Numbered from the stretch's first letter, positions 8,676 to 17,249 are shown. The stretch is 64,000 nucleotides of DNA from JAJTGZ01 sp964403525 (GCA_964403525.1 CAYOGE010000012.1:1-64000); one strand, 5' to 3'. Numbers and translations are program-made. Notes: generated from the letters alone by a model not told the origin.

Positions 8676-10217
8676 TTGCTGCACGTGTGCCTCATCGCGG
8701 TGTTCGCTTCGCTGGTGCTCCGCGACCAGGGCGTTGCGCCGTTGGTCGGTGGGGTCGGCTACGGCACCCTGCTGTGGCTCGTGCCCGCGCTGCACGCGAT
8801 GATCGCGCTGTCGGTTGAGCTAACCGCCCGCCGCGCGCTCGCCAGCATCGAGCGCACCGGCTCGCTGCGCCCCGTGGAGACCCTTGACCTCGTCGTGACC
8901 GTTTCCCGCGTCGCGGCGGCCCTGCTGACCGCCTCGAGCGTCTGCCTGCTTGGCTTCTACGACGCCGTGCAGTCGGTCACCGGCGATACCGTGTTCTTCG
9001 ACGAGGCACTGACGGTGCTGCCGTTCCTGCTGACTGTTACCGCCGGCTGGTGGTCCGGTTATCCGGTCGAGAAGCTCCTGCGCGATTCGGCGTTCATCCG
9101 TGACCTTGACGACGGGCGACCGGTCTACCCCATGCCCCCGCGGGCCGCGTACACCTGGGGTCACGTGCGGCACCAGCTGTTCATCCTGCTGCTGCCCATG
9201 GCGGTGCTCGTCGTCTGGAGCGACACGATCGAGCTGGTCGTCCGCACAGCCGATACGCACTTCCGCACCGCCGCGGCGAACAGCGAGCCGCCCGCCGGGC
9301 TGTGGGGAGCGATCGGCGCTTGGATCAACGGTCACCCGACCGCTGCACCACTGGCCTATTGCGGGCTGAAACTCTCGGGGCTCGGGCTCGTCATCGCGGC
9401 GGCGCCGCTGGCCATCCGGCGCGTGTGGGACACCACGCCCCTGCGCGAGGGGGATATCGCCAAGGGTCTGCTGCGGATGTGCGAACTGCAGCGCGTGAAG
9501 GTCAGGGGGCTGCTGGTGTGGCGCACCGGCGGCACAATGATCAACGGCGCCGTCCTTGGGGTGCTCGGCAGCGCGCGGTACATCCTGCTGACCGACGGCC
9601 TTCTCGACGCGCTCCCCGGCCACTGCGTGCAGGCGGTCATGGCCCACGAGATCGGGCACGTCCGTTGCCGGCACGTCCCCTGGTTGACCGCCACGCTCTT
9701 TGCTGTCAGCGGGAGCGCGCTGGTGGTGATCAACCTCGGGCTCAAGCTGACGACCGGCACCGACCTCGATCACGTTGAAGCGCACTGGCAGCTTGCGCTC
9801 TCTGCGATCGCCCTCGCCACGGCGGTCGTCGCGTTCGGGTATGTCAGCCGGAGGTTCGAGTGGCAGGCCGATGCGTTCGCCGTCAAGCACTTCTCGCAGC
9901 ACACCCCCCCGACCGACGACGCGGACGCTCCCTGGTCACCCTCGCCGACGGCAACGCGCCCTGCCGTCGCGGCGATGTGCACCGCCCTGGAGATCGTGGC
10001 GACGGCCAACCACCTTTCGCGAAGCCGGTTCACGTTCCGCCACGGTTCGATCGCGACCCGCGTGCAACGCTTGCGTTCGCTCGAGGGGCAGCGTGTAGAC
10101 CGCTTCCCTATCGACGCGGTTTCAAGTCGGCTGAAGCTGGGGATCCTCCTCGGCTGCGTGGTCGTGGCCGTCTCGGCACTGCTCGCCATGGCCTCCGGAG
10201 CGCCCGGCCCGTCGTGA
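8676..10217 (+). CDS. integral-membrane M48 family zinc metallopeptidase
   Basis: 513 residues. The zinc site HEIGH is in AHEIGHVRCRH (~323), and a downstream FEWQADAFA supplies the third ligand. There are at least six hydrophobic segments (about 5-45, 70-95, 105-130, 170-190, 230-250, 335-395) and a final one at ~490-505. This is the HtpX/Ste24-like clan that cleaves membrane or lipoprotein substrates. The start is a TTG at 8676, the best available in frame. The last codons overlap the next gene as GTGA. Confidence 0.85.
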   Translation: MLHVCLIAVFASLVLRDQGVAPLVGGVGYGTLLWLVPALHAMIALSVELTARRALASIERTGSLRPVETLDLVVTVSRVAAALLTASSVCLLGFYDAVQSVTGDTVFFDEALTVLPFLLTVTAGWWSGYPVEKLLRDSAFIRDLDDGRPVYPMPPRAAYTWGHVRHQLFILLLPMAVLVVWSDTIELVVRTADTHFRTAAANSEPPAGLWGAIGAWINGHPTAAPLAYCGLKLSGLGLVIAAAPLAIRRVWDTTPLREGDIAKGLLRMCELQRVKVRGLLVWRTGGTMINGAVLGVLGSARYILLTDGLLDALPGHCVQAVMAHEIGHVRCRHVPWLTATLFAVSGSALVVINLGLKLTTGTDLDHVEAHWQLALSAIALATAVVAFGYVSRRFEWQADAFAVKHFSQHTPPTDDADAPWSPSPTATRPAVAAMCTALEIVATANHLSRSRFTFRHGSIATRVQRLRSLEGQRVDRFPIDAVSSRLKLGILLGCVVVAVSALLAMASGAPGPS

Positions 10218-11782
10218 CACACCCCAAGGCGATCGATCTACGCTTCAGCGTGCCCAACCTCGCCTTCGTCAAGATGCACGGCATCGGCAACGACTACATC
10301 TACCTCGATGCCGTTGGTGACCCCGCGATCGAGGCGATCAACGGCCTGCCCCAGCTCGCCCGCAGCATGAGCGACCGACACGCGGGCATCGGCGCCGACG
10401 GCCTCATCCTTGTCTGCCAGCCGACAGCCGATGGTCGCTCAGCCGGGGCGCACGTGCGCATGCGGATGTTCAACGCCGACGGTTCTGAGAGCGCCATGTG
10501 CGGCAACGGCATCCGCTGCGTCGCCAAGTTCGCACACGACCGACTCAACCACACCGGCCGGTCCATCACCGTTGAAACCGCCACCGGGTTGGTCGAGATC
10601 GCGTTGACACAAAACGCCCTCGGGCGCGTCGAGACCGCGTCGGTTGACATGGGTGAGCCCATCCTCGAAGCAGGCCGCATACCCGTCGCGCCGGTGCGCG
10701 GGCTCAACAACGACGGATGCGCCATCGACGTTCCCGCCGACCAACTCGCCGTGTTCGCTGCAGGCATCGGCTTCTCGCCCGATTCCGTCGAGCCATCCAT
10801 GACCTGCGTCTCGATGGGCAACCCGCACGTGGTGCTCTGGTGCAAAGACCCCTGGGCCGTTCCACTCCAGACCGTCGGCCCGCTCATCGAGAACGATTCC
10901 ATGTTCCCCCGTCGCGTCAACGCTCACTTTGCGGCGACTTCCAGCAAGGGCAGGGTGGTGATGCGCACGTGGGAGCGCGGCAGCGGCATTACCCAGGCGT
11001 GCGGAACCGGCGCGTGCGCTGTGGTTGTCGCCGGCGTGCTCACCGGCCGTCTCGCCCGTTCGGTCCGCGTCGCTCTCCCGGGGGGTGAGCTCGACGTTGA
11101 TTGGGATGAAGCGACCAACCGCGTGCGCATGACAGGCCCTGCCCATGACATCTGCACCGGCACCTGGCCCACGGACCAGCCGCCGCGGATTACGGTTATT
11201 CCCACGCTCACCACACAGCGCCTCACCCTCCGCCCATTCACCCATGCCGACGCCGCCGAAGTTGCGCGGCTTGCCGGCGACAAGCGCATCAGCGATACGA
11301 CGCTCACCGTGCCTCATCCCTACAAGCCCGAGCACGCCGTCGCCTGGATCAGCACGCACACCATCAGCCACACGCTGAATGTCAACACCGTTTGGGCCAT
11401 CAAGCTGGCGGCCACGGGCGAACTCGTCGGCGCGATCGGAGCCGTCTACAACAGGCACAACAGCGCCGAGATCGGCTACTGGATCGGCGTCCAGCACTGG
11501 AGCCGCGGGTACGCCTCCGAAGCCTCCCTCGCCGTCCTCCGCTACGCCTTCGAGCAGCGACAGCCGCCGCTGCAGCGCGTCGATGCGCACCACTTCCTCG
11601 GCAACGACGCCTCCGGTCGGGTGATGCAGAAGACCGGCATGACCTTCGAAGGCAACTGCCTCTCCGCGGCTCTCAAGCACGGCAAACCGATCGACGTCGC
11701 CCGATACGCCATCACCCGCGAGCAGTGGCTCGCGCAGCAGTCCGCAACACCCTCAACCGCCGGCGCCGGAGCCAAGAAGTGA
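10214..11782 (+). CDS. dapF: diaminopimelate epimerase fused to a RimJ/RimL-type acetyltransferase
   Basis: 522 residues in one frame. Residues ~15-318 are DapF, which interconverts LL- and meso-diaminopimelate for lysine and peptidoglycan: FVKMHGIGNDYIYLD, then catalytic Cys96 in SAMCGNGIR and Cys263 in QACGTGACA. Residues ~330-510 are a GNAT N-acetyltransferase (TQRLTLRPFTHADA; IGYWIGVQHWSRGYASEAS for acetyl-CoA). There is no stop or usual start codon in the linker, so it reads as a true fusion. The start is the GTG at 10214, overlapping the previous stop (GTGA). It is translationally coupled to both neighbours. What the GNAT half acetylates is unknown. Confidence 0.9.
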   Translation: MTHPKAIDLRFSVPNLAFVKMHGIGNDYIYLDAVGDPAIEAINGLPQLARSMSDRHAGIGADGLILVCQPTADGRSAGAHVRMRMFNADGSESAMCGNGIRCVAKFAHDRLNHTGRSITVETATGLVEIALTQNALGRVETASVDMGEPILEAGRIPVAPVRGLNNDGCAIDVPADQLAVFAAGIGFSPDSVEPSMTCVSMGNPHVVLWCKDPWAVPLQTVGPLIENDSMFPRRVNAHFAATSSKGRVVMRTWERGSGITQACGTGACAVVVAGVLTGRLARSVRVALPGGELDVDWDEATNRVRMTGPAHDICTGTWPTDQPPRITVIPTLTTQRLTLRPFTHADAAEVARLAGDKRISDTTLTVPHPYKPEHAVAWISTHTISHTLNVNTVWAIKLAATGELVGAIGAVYNRHNSAEIGYWIGVQHWSRGYASEASLAVLRYAFEQRQPPLQRVDAHHFLGNDASGRVMQKTGMTFEGNCLSAALKHGKPIDVARYAITREQWLAQQSATPSTAGAGAKK

Positions 11783-13191
11783 CCCAAGTCCCGCCCGTGA
11801 GCACCGCCGAGCCGCTCTCTGATGCCGAGCGGAAACTGACGACGTCGATCATGGCCCGCTGGAGCAAGCTCCTCGCAGACCTCACCGAACTGGTCAACAT
11901 CCCCACCGGGCGAGCGCCGCACCCCGCCTCAGTCGAAGGCCTCAACCGCACCCGCACCCTCATCCGAGCCCGCCTGGAGAAACTCGGCGCAACCTGCGAA
12001 CTCATCCCCGGCGACCCCCGCCCCCCCTGGCTCGATCGCGTGGGGCAGGTTTCCGGCCCGTCATATCGCGTGGAGCAGGTTTCCAACCTGCCATCGACTC
12101 CCCCCCCAACCCTCGTCGCCCGGCAACTCGCCACCAAGTCCGACCGCCGGCCAATCCTTCTCTCGGGGCACCTTGATACCGTCCACGACCCGTCGCCCGA
12201 CGCGCCCTTCCGTACCCTCACCGTCTCGCCCGACAAGACCAAGGCCACCGGTCCCGGCGTGGTCGACATGAAGGGTGGGCTCGTCATCGCGATCCACGCG
12301 CTCGAGGCCCTCGCCGATGCCGGCTTCAACGTTCCCTTTGGCTTCATCCTCAACAGCGATGAAGAGACGGGCTCGTTCTCCTCCGATCAAGCCCTGCGTG
12401 CGGAAGCCTCACGCCCCGACCGGGCCGGCGGCCGCACATACGCATGCGCGCTCGCTCTCGAGCCCGCAAACGGCACCGACGGTCTCGTCACCGCGCGCGG
12501 CGGCTCGGGCCAGTGCATGATCGAAGCCCGCGGCCGCGCCGCCCACGTAGGACGCGATTTCGCCTCCGGCCGCTCCGCCACCGACCTGCTCGCGCGCATG
12601 ATCGTCGCCGGGCACAAGCTGACAGACGTCGCCAGGGGGGACATCGTCAACTTCTCAACCCTCTTCTGTGACCAGCCTCCGAATCAGGTAGCAGACCACG
12701 CCGCCGCGTGGGGCAACATCCGCTTTCAGACCAAGGAAGCCGGCGACAAGCTCGCCGCCGCCATCCACCGTCTCTGCGCTGAACGCACGACTCCCGCCGA
12801 TGGCCGCACCATCACCGCCCAGGTCTCGCTCATCCGCCCCGCCAAGCCCGAGACGCCCGCGACCAACGACCTCGCCCTGCAGGTGCAGTCGATCGCCGCG
12901 CTCCTGGGCCAGCCGATCACCTTTACAACCACCTCGGGTGTCTGCGACGGCAACAACCTCCAGGCCGGCCTCGATGGGTGGCACCGCTCACCGACCGGTG
13001 CAATCTCGCACGGGTCTCCGCCCCGTGCCCACCAGGCACCCGCCCCGCTCCCCCCTTTCCCCGTTCTTGACACGCTCGGCGTGCGGGGGGGCGGGCTTCA
13101 CACGCCACAGGAATGGATCGATCTGTCAAGCCTGGTTGAACGGTGCCAACTGCTGGCCATTCTCCTCTTGCGGCTTTCCCTGCCAGCCTAA
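11779..13191 (+). CDS. M20 family metallopeptidase (DapE/ArgE/CPG2-like) carrying repeat insertions
   Basis: 470 residues from GTG 11779, which overlaps the dapF stop (GTGA). Two-zinc M20 motifs: GHLDTVHDP (~130), GVVDMKGG (~155), NSDEETGS (~192), and the C-terminal LDTLGVRGGGLHTPQE. The closest classes are CPG2, ArgE and DapE deacylases. Two palindromic insertions keep the frame: a 30-nt tandem at residues ~86-105 and ~28 residues at ~399-426, just before the conserved LDTLGVRGGG block. The position after dapF hints at diaminopimelate or peptidoglycan metabolism, but this is inference. Confidence 0.88.
   Translation: MTQVPPVSTAEPLSDAERKLTTSIMARWSKLLADLTELVNIPTGRAPHPASVEGLNRTRTLIRARLEKLGATCELIPGDPRPPWLDRVGQVSGPSYRVEQVSNLPSTPPPTLVARQLATKSDRRPILLSGHLDTVHDPSPDAPFRTLTVSPDKTKATGPGVVDMKGGLVIAIHALEALADAGFNVPFGFILNSDEETGSFSSDQALRAEASRPDRAGGRTYACALALEPANGTDGLVTARGGSGQCMIEARGRAAHVGRDFASGRSATDLLARMIVAGHKLTDVARGDIVNFSTLFCDQPPNQVADHAAAWGNIRFQTKEAGDKLAAAIHRLCAERTTPADGRTITAQVSLIRPAKPETPATNDLALQVQSIAALLGQPITFTTTSGVCDGNNLQAGLDGWHRSPTGAISHGSPPRAHQAPAPLPPFPVLDTLGVRGGGLHTPQEWIDLSSLVERCQLLAILLLRLSLPA
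12034..12093. repeat. in-frame 30-bp tandem of the GCAGGTTKCC palindrome inside the M20 gene
   Basis: Two 30-nt units lie at 12034-12063 and 12064-12093. They share RTCGCGTGGRGCAGGTTTCC; the second ends AACCTGCC, making a palindrome. The same sequence family occurs between genes at 24384-24444. It encodes a VGQVSGPS / VEQVSNLP peptide. Confidence 0.8.
12975..13036. repeat. in-frame double-hairpin repeat inside the M20 gene
   Basis: GGTGGCAC opens and GTGCCCACC closes the element. Inside are two small hairpins, GCACCG/CGGTGC (12981-13001) and GCACGGG/CCCGTGC (13008-13028). It encodes a WHRSPTGAISHGSPPRAH-like insert absent from ordinary M20 enzymes. Confidence 0.7.
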
Positions 13192-13414
13192 GCAGAGGGG
13201 GCCGGCAGTCAGGCCTGACCGTCTGTAACGGCCGACACTGTCTCTGCAACCCCCCCCCCGCCGTCCCCGCCAAAGCTCGCCATGGGGATCGAAGGGCCGA
13301 ACCGATATACTTGAACAGCCGCTGTCATCCGCCGATCGGCGACCGCGGAAGTGAAGCGATGGATGGCCAGTCGGCCTCCAGTCGTGCCGCCGAAGGTTGA
13401 AAGGACAGGTACGA

Positions 13415-13684
13415 ATGCGCCCGCTGATTCACGTAAACAAGGATGAGCCGCAGGCCCCGGCAAAGGCGCCGGCGAAACCCTCCAAGTCCAAGGAAGCCGT
13501 CAAGACCTTGAAACTGGCACTGGCGATCGGCGGCCTGGTCATCGGAGGGGCCTTGATCGCTTGGAATTTCGGTCTTTTCGGCGAGGAGGGCCCCCCCCCT
13601 GCTCCGCCACTCCCAGCCGGGTACGGCGATATCGTCCCGGCTGCGCCTGGAGCAAACCAGATTCCGACTGAAGGGGCAAAGTGA
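13415..13684 (+). CDS. small single-helix membrane protein, paralogue 1
   Basis: 89 residues. A basic, Ala/Lys/Pro-rich N-terminus is followed by one membrane helix with the signature KLALAIGGLVIGG then LIAWNFGLFG, and a Pro-rich tail. Two paralogues follow at 13853 and 15322 with the same helix signature. Start ATG 13415 has AGGACAGG upstream. A TATACT box lies at about 13308. Function unknown. It belongs to a cluster with prepilin-like genes, so a role in the same envelope structure is plausible. Confidence 0.65.
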   Translation: MRPLIHVNKDEPQAPAKAPAKPSKSKEAVKTLKLALAIGGLVIGGALIAWNFGLFGEEGPPPAPPLPAGYGDIVPAAPGANQIPTEGAK

Positions 13685-13852
13685 GGCCTGCCCTGGGTGC
13701 TTTCGCGAAGGCACTAAGGCAGCGAGAACTTTGCCATCGCCCGCATCCCCATCCGGCCAATTCCCGTATGCTCGTATGTGCGTTTGGGTTCTCCAGACGG
13801 CGAAGGCGGCTATGCGGATACTGAGGTGATCATCGGGCCGCAAAGGAGAACT

Positions 13853-14113
13853 GTGAGCAGACCGCTTGTTGCATCCGAAACGGGGATCCCGCGGGAGAGC
13901 GTTGGCTCCTTCGCTCGCAGCGGCGACAGCCTCAGGTTCTGCTTTGCGGTCATCGGCCTCTTGATCGGCGCTCTGCTTGTTTCGTGGAATCTGGGGATGT
14001 TTGACAGGGCTGCAGTTCGCGCGACCGGCGCGTCGGCTTCCAACAATCCGTTTGCCGAGGGTTCAGTGGCAGACGCGCGTGCGCCGTCAGTCAGAACCGT
14101 GAGAACGCGTTAG
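13853..14113 (+). CDS. small single-helix membrane protein, paralogue 2
   Basis: 86 residues from GTG 13853, chosen because AAAGGAG sits 6 nt upstream; the frame is open from 13778. The membrane helix LRFCFAVIGLLIGALLVSWN followed by LGMFDR matches the other two small proteins. The upstream region (13761-13800) resembles that of paralogue 3. It ends with TAG 37 bp before the prepilin-like gene, so the two are probably co-transcribed. Confidence 0.65.
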   Translation: MSRPLVASETGIPRESVGSFARSGDSLRFCFAVIGLLIGALLVSWNLGMFDRAAVRATGASASNNPFAEGSVADARAPSVRTVRTR

Positions 14114-14149
14114 ACAGCCCCGGTTGTGCAGATACACAGGACCTTGCCG

Positions 14150-15136
14150 ATGCCACCGAACCACCGCCAGGCGTTCACGCTGATCGAACTGCTGGTCGTC
14201 ATCGCGATCATCGCGTTGCTTGTCGGCATCCTCCTCCCGGTGCTCGCGGCAGCCAGGCGCACTGCGCGAGAAGCAGTCTGCAGCGCCAACATGAGCAACC
14301 ACGGCAAGGCCGCGGCCGCGTACGCATCGGATCACAAAGACCGCTTCGCGACATTCAGTTGGCGGCGTGACATCCCGTACACCGTCTTCGGCAGCAGCCG
14401 TGCGTACGGGCCGTACGGCACCGACTACGAAGCGGCACAGTGGCAGGTCGTCGACCTGCTGAACAAATACGCCGCGACAAGCAGCGACGACACCAGCGCA
14501 CCATTTCCGTACACCGAGTACAACAGCATCTTCCTCGCCGAGTACTTCTCACAGCACATCCCCGAGCCTATCGGCATCTGCCCCGCCGACAGGCAGCAAC
14601 TGCAATGGGCCGCCGATCCTCAGGCGACGATCGCGCAGTTCCCAGACGACACGCTCAGATGGGCGAGGTCTTCGTACACCGTGCCGCTCGCGTTCTTCGC
14701 GGAGATCGATCGGGAGTCGTCAACGGCGATGTTGCGCCTGGCCGACAACTCGTCGGTGCAGGTTCATCCGCTTACGCCGCTTGGCACCCGCAAACTCAGC
14801 GACGTTTACTTCCCCAGCCAGAAGGTCATGTACCACGAGCGGTTCAGTCGTCACGCTCGTTTAGCACCCGCCTACTTCACCCACCCCCAGGCGGTCGTCA
14901 CCGTCGCCGTCGCCGACGGCAGCGTGCGGTCGCTCCACACCAGCGATGCGAACCAGGGCGGCTATGCGCAGGCGGACGGCACCGTCGCCCGCCAGAGCGT
15001 GTCCTACCTGCCCAGCACGATCTTCGGCGATCCAGCATGGCCCGACGCAGCGCCGGCGTCCCAGCCGCCTCGGTACGCCGCCACCGTTGGAGGACTCAAG
15101 GGCGTCGACTTCGGAGGCCCAGAAGTACTCCGCTAG
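14150..15136 (+). CDS. prepilin-like exported protein (type II secretion/DUF1559-type N-terminus)
   Basis: 328 residues. The type IV prepilin signal AFTLIELLVVIAIIALLVGI begins at about residue 8; cleavage is expected before Phe and the Glu5 is present. After the ~25-residue helix comes a large soluble domain ending near AVADGSVRSLHT, like the H-X9-DG proteins common in planctomycetes. ATG 14150 is preferred; a GTG at 14126 is possible. Such proteins are exported pseudopilins whose precise roles are mostly unknown. Confidence 0.85.
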   Translation: MPPNHRQAFTLIELLVVIAIIALLVGILLPVLAAARRTAREAVCSANMSNHGKAAAAYASDHKDRFATFSWRRDIPYTVFGSSRAYGPYGTDYEAAQWQVVDLLNKYAATSSDDTSAPFPYTEYNSIFLAEYFSQHIPEPIGICPADRQQLQWAADPQATIAQFPDDTLRWARSSYTVPLAFFAEIDRESSTAMLRLADNSSVQVHPLTPLGTRKLSDVYFPSQKVMYHERFSRHARLAPAYFTHPQAVVTVAVADGSVRSLHTSDANQGGYAQADGTVARQSVSYLPSTIFGDPAWPDAAPASQPPRYAATVGGLKGVDFGGPEVLR

Positions 15137-15321
15137 CTGAGGCCTGTCGTCCGCACCCCTAGGGTGTTCTGGCCATCCAGTCCCCAGAACTGCATTTTCA
15201 TCCCCGACTGCATCCCGAGCCGATCAGATTCCGTATACTTCAGGGCAGTCCGGGTTCTCTGGACGGTTCTCACGCCCTTCGCGCATCCAAGTGTGGTTGG
15301 TCGTTCGGAAGGAGCACCCTG

Positions 15322-15627
15322 ATGGGCTCATTGTTGGATGGAATTGAAGTTTCTCCCGCAGCACACAAGGCCACAAAGGTCGGTGCCGCCTCGACCGATG
15401 CAGGCAAGGCGATCAAACTGACGATCGCGATCGCTGGTTTGGTCGTTGGAGGCGGATTGATCGCTTGGAACGCTGGCCTGTTCGGCAAAGCTCAAGTCGG
15501 AGCCCAAGAGGTTGACCCGACGGTGCCCCCGGAAGTCGCCGCAGCCCACACCCCGATCACCACCCAGTCCACTGCGCCACAAATCAGCCAGCCCAACAGG
15601 CCCAAGACGAACACGAATTTTCACTGA
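15322..15627 (+). CDS. small single-helix membrane protein, paralogue 3
   Basis: 101 residues. The helix KLTIAIAGLVVGGGLIAWN and AGLFG is the clearest match to paralogue 1. The tail is Pro/Thr/Gln-rich. GGAAGGAG lies just before the ATG. TATACT at 15234 and GGGTTCTC at 15252 parallel the leader of paralogue 2. A second prepilin-like gene starts 30 bp after its stop, repeating the small-protein-then-prepilin order. Confidence 0.75.
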   Translation: MGSLLDGIEVSPAAHKATKVGAASTDAGKAIKLTIAIAGLVVGGGLIAWNAGLFGKAQVGAQEVDPTVPPEVAAAHTPITTQSTAPQISQPNRPKTNTNFH

Positions 15628-15657
15628 TTGTTGACGACCGCGAAAGAGGGGATACAC

Positions 15658-16623
15658 ATGAAGAAGCGCCCGCTCGGATTCACGCTGATCGAACTGCTTG
15701 TGGTGATCGCCATCATCGCGCTGCTCGTCGGCATCCTCCTCCCGGCACTCGCCCGTGCCCGCCAGGCCGCTCGAAAGACCCTCTCCGTCACGAACATGAA
15801 GAACATGCCCACGGCGGTGCAGGCATACATGACCGACAATCGATCGATCCTGCCAATGCCGCGGGCCATCGAATATGGTCCGACCGGCAACATCCTCAAC
15901 ACCAACGGCTGGCCGTGGGCTTTCGGTGGGGCGTACTGCAACGCCCGATTCTCGGGCACTGGTGTCGACACGGCTCCGTCGAACCGCAGCCTGAATCCGT
16001 ACATCCTCGGGGATGCGATCAAGACTATCGAGTACGGGGTGACGGCGGCGAGCCGAGGTTCCCAGCAGTTTGGAGTGTTCCAATCGCCCGGCGACAGAGC
16101 CACAGTCTGGGATTTTTTCTTTAACGGGCACGTACAGCCGGCGACCTTCAGCGGTGTGCGCTCGGGTTACGATGACGTCGGCACCTCGTACCTGATGAAC
16201 GACCTGTACTGGCAGTTCTGGATTCCTCCCGGCGCAAACCCGCAGTTGGACAGCACCTTTGTCGAGTCCGTCCGCCGGGCGAGCGTCGCCCTCAACAGCG
16301 GAAAGTGCAACACCGCAAAGTTCGCTCTCTTCTACGATCAAATCGGCTGGGCGTTTATGCTCGGTTCGACCAACGCCCGCTATATGGGCGAGTTCGGCGA
16401 CTGGAATCACACAGTGATGGGATTCCTTGACGGCCACGCCGCGGACACGGAACTCGAGCGCAAGATCGTCGCTGGCAACACCTCCTCTGGTCCAGGGAAT
16501 TACCTTGCCCGCGGTTGGGGCTATATGTACTCCGGGCGCACCACCGCCGGGCAGGACATCCCGGCAACCGAGTACACCATTGTGCCGCCAGTCCCTGCTA
16601 ACTACTCCGGCGGGCTTCAATAG
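15658..16623 (+). CDS. prepilin-like exported protein 2
   Basis: 321 residues. The N-terminal MKKRPLGFTLIELLVVIAII is a type IV prepilin signal with cleavage after Gly. The soluble part includes a late HTVMGFLDGHA block, the equivalent of the H-X9-DG region. It is a paralogue of 14150-15136 with a near-identical leader helix but a divergent body. The start ATG 15658 follows a weak AGAGGGG. Confidence 0.85.
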   Translation: MKKRPLGFTLIELLVVIAIIALLVGILLPALARARQAARKTLSVTNMKNMPTAVQAYMTDNRSILPMPRAIEYGPTGNILNTNGWPWAFGGAYCNARFSGTGVDTAPSNRSLNPYILGDAIKTIEYGVTAASRGSQQFGVFQSPGDRATVWDFFFNGHVQPATFSGVRSGYDDVGTSYLMNDLYWQFWIPPGANPQLDSTFVESVRRASVALNSGKCNTAKFALFYDQIGWAFMLGSTNARYMGEFGDWNHTVMGFLDGHAADTELERKIVAGNTSSGPGNYLARGWGYMYSGRTTAGQDIPATEYTIVPPVPANYSGGLQ

Positions 16624-16830
16624 ACTCAGCGCCCAGACAGGCGCGGCCGCTTTCGATCTAGGCTCGTAGACCACATTGGAAGCTCAGTTGGCCGATCCTG
16701 AGAGCAAAGACCAGCGGCTTAGAGCCTGTAGCGGCTCTGTGTCACTTTCTTTCTGAGACACGCTCAAGAGGGTCGCTGTTCTCTGCGCGGGCGTGGGTCC
16801 GTCACTTGCGAGATCGCGTTGTGCGAACTT

Positions 16831-16956
16831 ATGGACGAACGGTCGTCGAAATACTACGTGCCGATTCACCCGTTTCTCGGCGAGCTCACAGGGGTAGCAA
16901 AGTTTTCTTGGACCAATCCTGACGATAAAACGACCAAACGAGTTCTCGATTCATGA
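16831..16956 (+). other. short unassigned ORF in a decayed region
   Basis: A 41-codon frame (MDERSSKYYVPIHPFLGELT at its start) ends in TGA overlapping the ATGs at 16953/16956. The frame is open upstream with protein-like composition (SVTCEIALCEL). I see no family. It may be part of the same broken exported-protein gene as the next entry. Confidence 0.3.
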
Positions 16957-17249
16957 TGTTCTCTGAGTATGGTACTGAAGGCTCGTACTCGCTCGCTCCG
17001 TCTGGCTAGGGCTCTGTCAACGCCATTGATTGCGACGTCGACCTCGACGACTGCAGCGCATTTTCCATCCACTTCAATGTTGACGCGCTATTTCCCGCCG
17101 ACTTTGGCAAGGCGCGTGGGGTCGTCGGTCCGGGTGATCAGGTCGACAGCAACGAATTCATTGGTTTCATTGATCACTGCTGCAGTGGTGACGCCGATGC
17201 GGATATCGAGCAGGCCTGTGGCATTGCGGATTCTGATGTCTCCTATTGA
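16953..17249 (+). pseudogene. remnant of an exported protein with a dockerin-like C-terminus
   Basis: One frame runs from ATG 16953 to TGA 17247-17249 but contains TAG at 17007-17009. After the TAG it reads ...ADFGKARGVVGPGDQVDSNE then FIGFID and DADADIEQACGIADSDV. This lines up with the ADLGSQGGV, GDGVHDNND, FVVFID and ADVGVQGG tandem at the end of the 53543-55255 protein. It appears to be a truncated, nonsense-mutated copy of that calcium-binding-like repeat. The rest of 16624-17470 has no convincing gene and is less GC-rich than its surroundings. Confidence 0.5.
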
